Assembly: GCA_023132135.1 (NCBI GenBank)
Contig: JAGLYR010000100.1
Location: 1 to 10,632, forward strand
Length of the DNA: 10,632 bases
Reading direction: 5' to 3'
Source: Candidatus Eiseniibacteriota bacterium
Lineage (GTDB): Bacteria; Arandabacterota; Arandabacteria; JAGLYR01
In this document: piece after piece, positions 7,507-10,632 of the stretch
How positions within the stretch are numbered: the first letter of the stretch is position 1
Layout of the letters: each line of letters begins with the position of its first letter
Program-made: the position numbers and the translations under genes
Notes under the pieces: generated by a model
Seen by the model: the letters and a program-made list of their open reading frames with translations, nothing else
Databases searched by the model: none
What the model was told of the DNA's origin: nothing

Positions 7507-8489
7507 GGCACCTCGACCTGATCCAGGATCTGCCGGGCGATTTCTTCAGACGTGATCTCTTCCGCCTCGGCTTCGTAGGTGGGGATGATCCGGTGACGCA
7601 GAACATCCAGAGCGATGGATTTCACATCTTCGGGGGTAACGTAACCCCGTCCTCTCAGAAACGCGTGGGCGCGGGCGGTCTGGTTGAGGCAAATGGTGGC
7701 GCGCGGCGACGCGCCATACGCGATGAGATCGCCCAGCTTCAGTCCGTAGTCCCCCGGCGCCCGCGACGCGTGCACGATTTCCACAAGGTAGTCCTTGATC
7801 TTCGGATCGATGTAGATGCGGTCCACGACGTCCCGCGCACGCACGATGTCATCCCTGGAGACGATCTTCCGGGCCTCCGGTTCCTCCCCCGTGGCCATCC
7901 GGTCCATAATCTCCCGTTCCTCCTGCTTGTCCGGATACCCGATCTTCAGCTTCAGCGTGAAACGGTCCAGCTGTGCCTCCGGAAGCGGGTACGTTCCTTC
8001 CTGCTCGATGGGATTCTGGGTTGCAAGAACAAGGAAGGGATCGTCCAGCGGGTACGTCTTGTCCCCGATAGTCACCTGTCGCTCCTGCATGCTCTCCAGC
8101 AGCGCGGACTGTACCTTCGCCGGAGCCCGGTTGATCTCGTCGGCCAGAAGAAGATTGGTGAAGACGGGTCCCTTCCGGGTCGTGAAATCACTGCGCTGGG
8201 GATCGAAAATCATGGTCCCGATGAGGTCCGCCGGCAAGAGATCCGGCGTGAACTGGATCCGCCGGAATTCCACGTCCACGATCTGCGCCAGCACGCGGAC
8301 AGCCAGCGTTTTCGCCAGCCCCGGCACCCCTTCCAGAAGCGCGTGGCCCCTGACCAGCAGCATCATCAGCAGGCGCTCCATCATGTACTGCTGCCCCACT
8401 ATGACACGCCCCGCTTCCGCCAGCACACCCTGGACAAAGGCCGATTCCTTCTGAACCTCTTCATTGATCTTGCGGATATCTTCCTGCAT
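7503..8489 (-). CDS. moxR: MoxR-family AAA+ ATPase
   Basis: The protein has 328 residues, the usual length for MoxR. The Walker A motif is GVPGLAKT (54-61), Walker B LLLADE (113-118), sensor 1 ATQNP (156-160), the likely arginine finger R176 in EAQLDRF, and sensor 2 R263 in GASPRA. A helical lid follows (about 225-305). No signal peptide or span is present: it is a cytoplasmic, probably hexameric ATPase. MoxR proteins act as chaperone-like remodellers of VWA-domain partners, of which this operon encodes three candidates. The ATG has GGAGG 6 nt upstream. The 59-nt gap in front is the largest in the block; I see no convincing promoter in it, but a separate weak one cannot be excluded. Confidence 0.96.
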   Translation of the reverse strand: MQEDIRKINEEVQKESAFVQGVLAEAGRVIVGQQYMMERLLMMLLVRGHALLEGVPGLAKTLAVRVLAQIVDVEFRRIQFTPDLLPADLIGTMIFDPQRSDFTTRKGPVFTNLLLADEINRAPAKVQSALLESMQERQVTIGDKTYPLDDPFLVLATQNPIEQEGTYPLPEAQLDRFTLKLKIGYPDKQEEREIMDRMATGEEPEARKIVSRDDIVRARDVVDRIYIDPKIKDYLVEIVHASRAPGDYGLKLGDLIAYGASPRATICLNQTARAHAFLRGRGYVTPEDVKSIALDVLRHRIIPTYEAEAEEITSEEIARQILDQVEVP

Positions 8490-8495
8490 CAGAAT

Positions 8496-8500
8496 CCTCC
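8496..8500 (-). promoter_or_regulatory. Shine-Dalgarno site of moxR
   Basis: The minus strand reads GGAGG, 6 nt before the moxR ATG at 8489, in the 59-nt gap between genes. It supports this start and indicates that moxR is initiated independently of the upstream gene. Confidence 0.65.
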
Positions 8501-8548
8501 GAATACCTAGCCTGATTGAAGGAAAACGACAGCGTTAGGGAAATCGGG

Positions 8549-9568
8549 TCATGTCCCCGATCCTCGCGCCCTCGCGCCCTCCCCTCGTCGCCCACTGGAC
8601 CACAGTTGCTCGATTTCCCCGACAATACGCTCCAGTTCCTGGTGCGTCGGGACCCACAGTCCGAATTTCATGTCGTCGACAAAGGACAGGGTGCCTTGAA
8701 CGGACGCGACCACCCGGCTGGATACGTTGGCCGCCTTGAGAGACTCAACAATCGCCGCCGTTGGAAGATGGGCCGCCGGGATACCGTAGCGCTCCCTCAA
8801 GTATTCCCGGATGGACCGCGAGGCCTCTTCCGAAAACGGCCCCAGGGACCCACGCCCGGCCAGTGCCCGTAGACCTCTCCAATTCCGTTCCAGAACTTCT
8901 TCCGGGCTGACATCGGGATCCGCCTCCAGCGGTCTCTTCCTTTTGAAGAGCCATGCGAGCACGCCTATGCCCAGCACGAGGAGAACCCCGCCCGCCAGAC
9001 TCCGCCGCGGGTGGCGGATCAGCGTTCCAATCACTGGCGGGCGCTCTCTCACACGCAGCTCTCCGGCGCTCACGACCTGTGTTCGCTGTTCTCCCGACTC
9101 CAGATCCACCCAGTCCACCCGAATCGAATCGAGTGCCACGGTTCCCGCTTTCACGGGCGCCAGGGTGAGCCGGTGTTGCACACGGGTCCGCACGAGATCC
9201 GGATCCCACAACGTCTCGGTCGTCGCAGACCGGTTCCGGACTCGCACACCGTCAAGAGATGGCAGGTTCAGGTTGCTGAGCGCAAGGGTGCGGCCATCGC
9301 CGGCATAGACCACCACGATCTCCAGCACGGCATCCTGGTCCAGATAGACACTTTCCGGTTCCAGTCTCGCCGAGACCACAACATCACCGGTGTTCGCGAG
9401 ACCAGCGCGCGCCACCTGCGGGACAATGCCCGACGCAATAACAAACAGGACAAATGGGAGGATTCGAATCACTCTTGGAAACACCTTGTCAAGCACCCCG
9501 TTGCCCCCGCCGGAAGGAGAACGCCGGGCGCCTTCTCCCCGGTCAACCGGACCGCACTCAGGATTCAT
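8549..9568 (-). CDS. Short BatD-like membrane protein at the head of the Bat block
   Basis: The protein has 339 residues. A hydrophobic signal segment (about 34-54, ending VARAG) is followed by one BatD-like beta domain (about 60-175; SARLEPESVYLDQDAVLEI, LTLAPVKAGTVALDSI). A single span (about 190-208) is followed by KRKRP, and a cytoplasmic helical domain follows (about 246-323; EEASRSIREYL, VDDMKF). The C-terminus is a Gly/Arg/Ser tail. It looks like a BatD reduced to one repeat. The ATG at 9568 has GAGGGG directly upstream; that signal includes the TGA of the SDR gene, so reinitiation is likely. The 33-residue leader before the hydrophobic core is long, so the in-frame GTG at 9496 is a real alternative. 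An exact 8-bp tandem duplication (CTCGCGCC at 8563-8570 and 8571-8578) lies in the last codons, where slippage would shift the frame. Confidence 0.8.
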   Translation of the reverse strand: MNPECGPVDRGEGARRSPSGGGNGVLDKVFPRVIRILPFVLFVIASGIVPQVARAGLANTGDVVVSARLEPESVYLDQDAVLEIVVVYAGDGRTLALSNLNLPSLDGVRVRNRSATTETLWDPDLVRTRVQHRLTLAPVKAGTVALDSIRVDWVDLESGEQRTQVVSAGELRVRERPPVIGTLIRHPRRSLAGGVLLVLGIGVLAWLFKRKRPLEADPDVSPEEVLERNWRGLRALAGRGSLGPFSEEASRSIREYLRERYGIPAAHLPTAAIVESLKAANVSSRVVASVQGTLSFVDDMKFGLWVPTHQELERIVGEIEQLWSSGRRGEGARARGSGT

Positions 9569-9571
9569 GAA

Positions 9572-9577
9572 CCCCTC
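9572..9577 (-). promoter_or_regulatory. Shine-Dalgarno site overlapping the SDR stop codon
   Basis: The minus strand reads GAGGGG just before the ATG at 9568. The TGA that ends the SDR gene (9578-9576) shares its last two bases with this site, an arrangement typical of translational coupling between adjacent genes of one operon. Confidence 0.5.
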
Positions 9578-10472
9578 AGGGACCCGCGAGTTCCCGAGAT
9601 TCGAGTGCGCTCCGTAGACCTGCCTCCACCCCACCAAACACGTGCCCCACCGCAAAATGGAACTTGCTCGAATCCAGAGAGCAGTCCAGCGGGCGGGGAG
9701 CCACGTACGGATGCTCGTCCATGGTGGTGGGAATCAGAAGATTCTCTGAGAAACCGAAGATCTCACACATTCGCCGGCCGAAGGTCAGACGGTCCAGCCG
9801 CACTCTCCCCCCCAAGTGGAACAACCCCACAGGCCCCACCAGCATCACGCGTTCGATCGCCTCGACCAAATCCTCAATGTAGACCGGTGACCGGTACTGG
9901 TCCGTGAACAGCCGGGTTTCCTGCCCGTCGGAGAGCCGCCCGTAAATCCACTCCAGGAAGGTCGGATTCCACTGGGAACCCCAGCCGTAGATCAATGCAG
10001 ACCGCAAGATCACCGAGTTCTTACAATGCCGCTCCGCCAGCACCTCACCCTTCAGTTTGCTTTTCCCGTACACGCTCAGCGGTTTCGCCCCATCGCTCTC
10101 CACGTACTGTCCCTTCTCACCATCGAAGACGAGATCCGTAGAGATGTAGACAAGGCGAGCGCCGATCTTCTGAGTTGCTCTGGCAATCTCCCCCGTGCCG
10201 CGGACGTTAATCTGTTCTGTCTCGTCGGGATGTTCCTCACAGTAGTCGACCTTGGTCAGCGAGGCCGTGTGAACCACACAATCGGGCTTGACGTCCCGGA
10301 TCAACGCAGCGGCTTGCCCTTCCCTCTGGAGATCGAGACGGTGTCCCTCCACGTCCTCCCAGTGGAAACGGTGCCTGCAGAAGGTCGCTACGACTCGACA
10401 ACGCCCGTGAAGCCTGCGAACAAGCGCCCAGCCAAGCGCGCCGCTCCCACCGGTGACCAGGACGGTCTTCAT
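9576..10472 (-). CDS. RmlD-like short-chain dehydrogenase/reductase (sugar-nucleotide type)
   Basis: The protein has 298 residues, the normal size for dTDP-4-dehydrorhamnose reductase (RmlD) relatives. An N-terminal Rossmann motif GGSGALG (8-14) binds NAD(P)H. STDLVFDG (111-118) and the catalytic pair Y135/K139 (YGKSK) form the active site, with S111/T112 as the likely third catalytic position. VDYCEEHPDETEQINVRG (75-92) and DQYRSPVYIEDL (191-202) are further RmlD-family signatures. The likely role is reduction of a 4-keto-6-deoxy sugar nucleotide for surface polysaccharide; the exact substrate cannot be read, and no other rml gene is in the window. GGGGAGG lies 5 nt before the ATG at 10472, which places the Rossmann motif at the expected distance. 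The frame stays open upstream to the window edge, so a longer or fused form is possible but less likely. Confidence 0.87.
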   Translation of the reverse strand: MKTVLVTGGSGALGWALVRRLHGRCRVVATFCRHRFHWEDVEGHRLDLQREGQAAALIRDVKPDCVVHTASLTKVDYCEEHPDETEQINVRGTGEIARATQKIGARLVYISTDLVFDGEKGQYVESDGAKPLSVYGKSKLKGEVLAERHCKNSVILRSALIYGWGSQWNPTFLEWIYGRLSDGQETRLFTDQYRSPVYIEDLVEAIERVMLVGPVGLFHLGGRVRLDRLTFGRRMCEIFGFSENLLIPTTMDEHPYVAPRPLDCSLDSSKFHFAVGHVFGGVEAGLRSALESRELAGP

Positions 10473-10477
10473 CGGTA

Positions 10478-10484
10478 CCTCCCC
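10478..10484 (-). promoter_or_regulatory. Shine-Dalgarno site of the SDR gene
   Basis: The minus strand reads GGGGAGG, 5 nt before the ATG at 10472. It decides the start against the longer open frame upstream. Confidence 0.65.
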
Positions 10485-10529
10485 GTTGCGGTGATGGCCC
10501 AGAGGCTGATCCGATCGAGAGCTGGAACT

Positions 10530-10558
10530 ATCGTATTCGCTCACTGAGAAGTGTTCAA
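10530..10558 (-). promoter_or_regulatory. Weak sigma70-like promoter candidate ahead of the operon
   Basis: The minus strand has TTGAAC (10558-10553) and TACGAT (10535-10530) separated by 17 nt, each matching 4 of 6 consensus bases. Transcription would begin near 10523, about 50 nt before the SDR start. Such matches occur by chance, the housekeeping consensus in this organism is unknown, and the frame here is also open, so an upstream gene could cover it. Confidence 0.22.
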
Positions 10559-10632
10559 GCACATTATTGCGCACCCCCTCACGCCCTTGCTCTGTCGCCA
10601 ATTCCCGTGCATAGATCCAGTGACAGGTGACG

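Larger units (their letters stand above)
10473..10632 (-). other. Upstream region, open frame to window edge
   Basis: In frame with the SDR gene, no stop codon occurs on the minus strand from its ATG to the edge of the window (53 codons). The encoded text (for example ARELATEQGREGVRNNVLEHF) resembles ordinary protein more than noise but has no motif I recognise. It may be the tail of an upstream gene fused in frame, an N-terminal extension, or chance openness in GC-rich DNA. Confidence 0.3.

Noticed and set aside
5615-7555. A 646-residue open frame on the plus strand
   Set aside because: It lies antisense to batA, the BatD-like gene, DUF58 and the end of moxR, all of which have clear family motifs. 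It has no recognisable domain, and its composition (rich in R, S, P, H) is that of a GC-rich shadow frame.
1-10632. CRISPR array, tRNA, rRNA, insertion sequence or phage genes
   Set aside because: I looked on both strands and saw no regularly spaced repeats, tRNA-like cloverleaf, rRNA signature, transposase motif or phage protein; apart from the two ends, the window is filled by the Bat block and the SDR gene.

Overview
The window carries one dense minus-strand gene block: a complete Bat-type ('Bacteroides aerotolerance') cluster preceded by a short-chain dehydrogenase gene. Read in the direction of transcription, from high to low coordinates, the order is: RmlD-like SDR (10472-9576), a short BatD-like membrane protein (9568-8549), moxR (8489-7503), a DUF58 protein (7506-6625), a second BatD-like/DUF4381-like membrane protein (6628-5633), batA (5630-4638), batB (4634-3600), batC (3616-2867), batD (2883-1027) and batE (1046-252). 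Nothing on the plus strand looks like a real gene; the long plus-strand frames are shadows of GC-rich codons.

Organism: the DNA is GC-rich. Signal peptides, periplasmic Ig-like and TPR domains and inner-membrane VWA proteins point to a didermic (Gram-negative) bacterium. The order moxR-DUF58-batA-batB-batC-batD-batE is familiar from Bacteroidetes, spirochaetes and other FCB-like or uncultured lineages. I cannot assign a phylum from this window.

Layout: almost all junctions are overlapping or within a few bases (ATGA overlaps at moxR/DUF58 and DUF58/BatD-like 2; 2-7 nt gaps or 17-20 nt overlaps elsewhere), so this should be one transcript with strong translational coupling. The one larger gap inside the block is 59 nt in front of moxR. 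Three consecutive genes (batC, batD, batE) appear to start with GTG, TTG and TTG inside the preceding gene. Downstream of batE, bases 1-251 hold no gene but contain a conspicuous inverted repeat (94-121 / 208-238) that could fold the 3' end of the mRNA. Upstream of the SDR, 10473-10632 is short, contains a weak promoter candidate and is also an open frame reaching the window edge.

Working together: by family knowledge, MoxR is a cytoplasmic AAA+ ATPase that acts with VWA/MIDAS proteins. Here it is matched with one soluble VWA-like protein (DUF58) and two membrane VWA proteins (BatA, BatB). BatC and BatE supply TPR protein-interaction surfaces in the envelope, and BatE adds an SH3-like domain. 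Three proteins (BatD and two smaller ones) share one plan: signal peptide, periplasmic beta-rich part, one membrane span, and a cytoplasmic helical domain with a common D-x-x-[KR]-F motif. I infer an envelope-stress or chaperone-like membrane complex; its real substrate is unknown. The most unusual points are the triplicated BatD-type architecture, a perfect 24-bp palindrome lying on the batB MIDAS codons, the fold-back repeat after batE, and the sugar-nucleotide-type reductase at the head of the operon.
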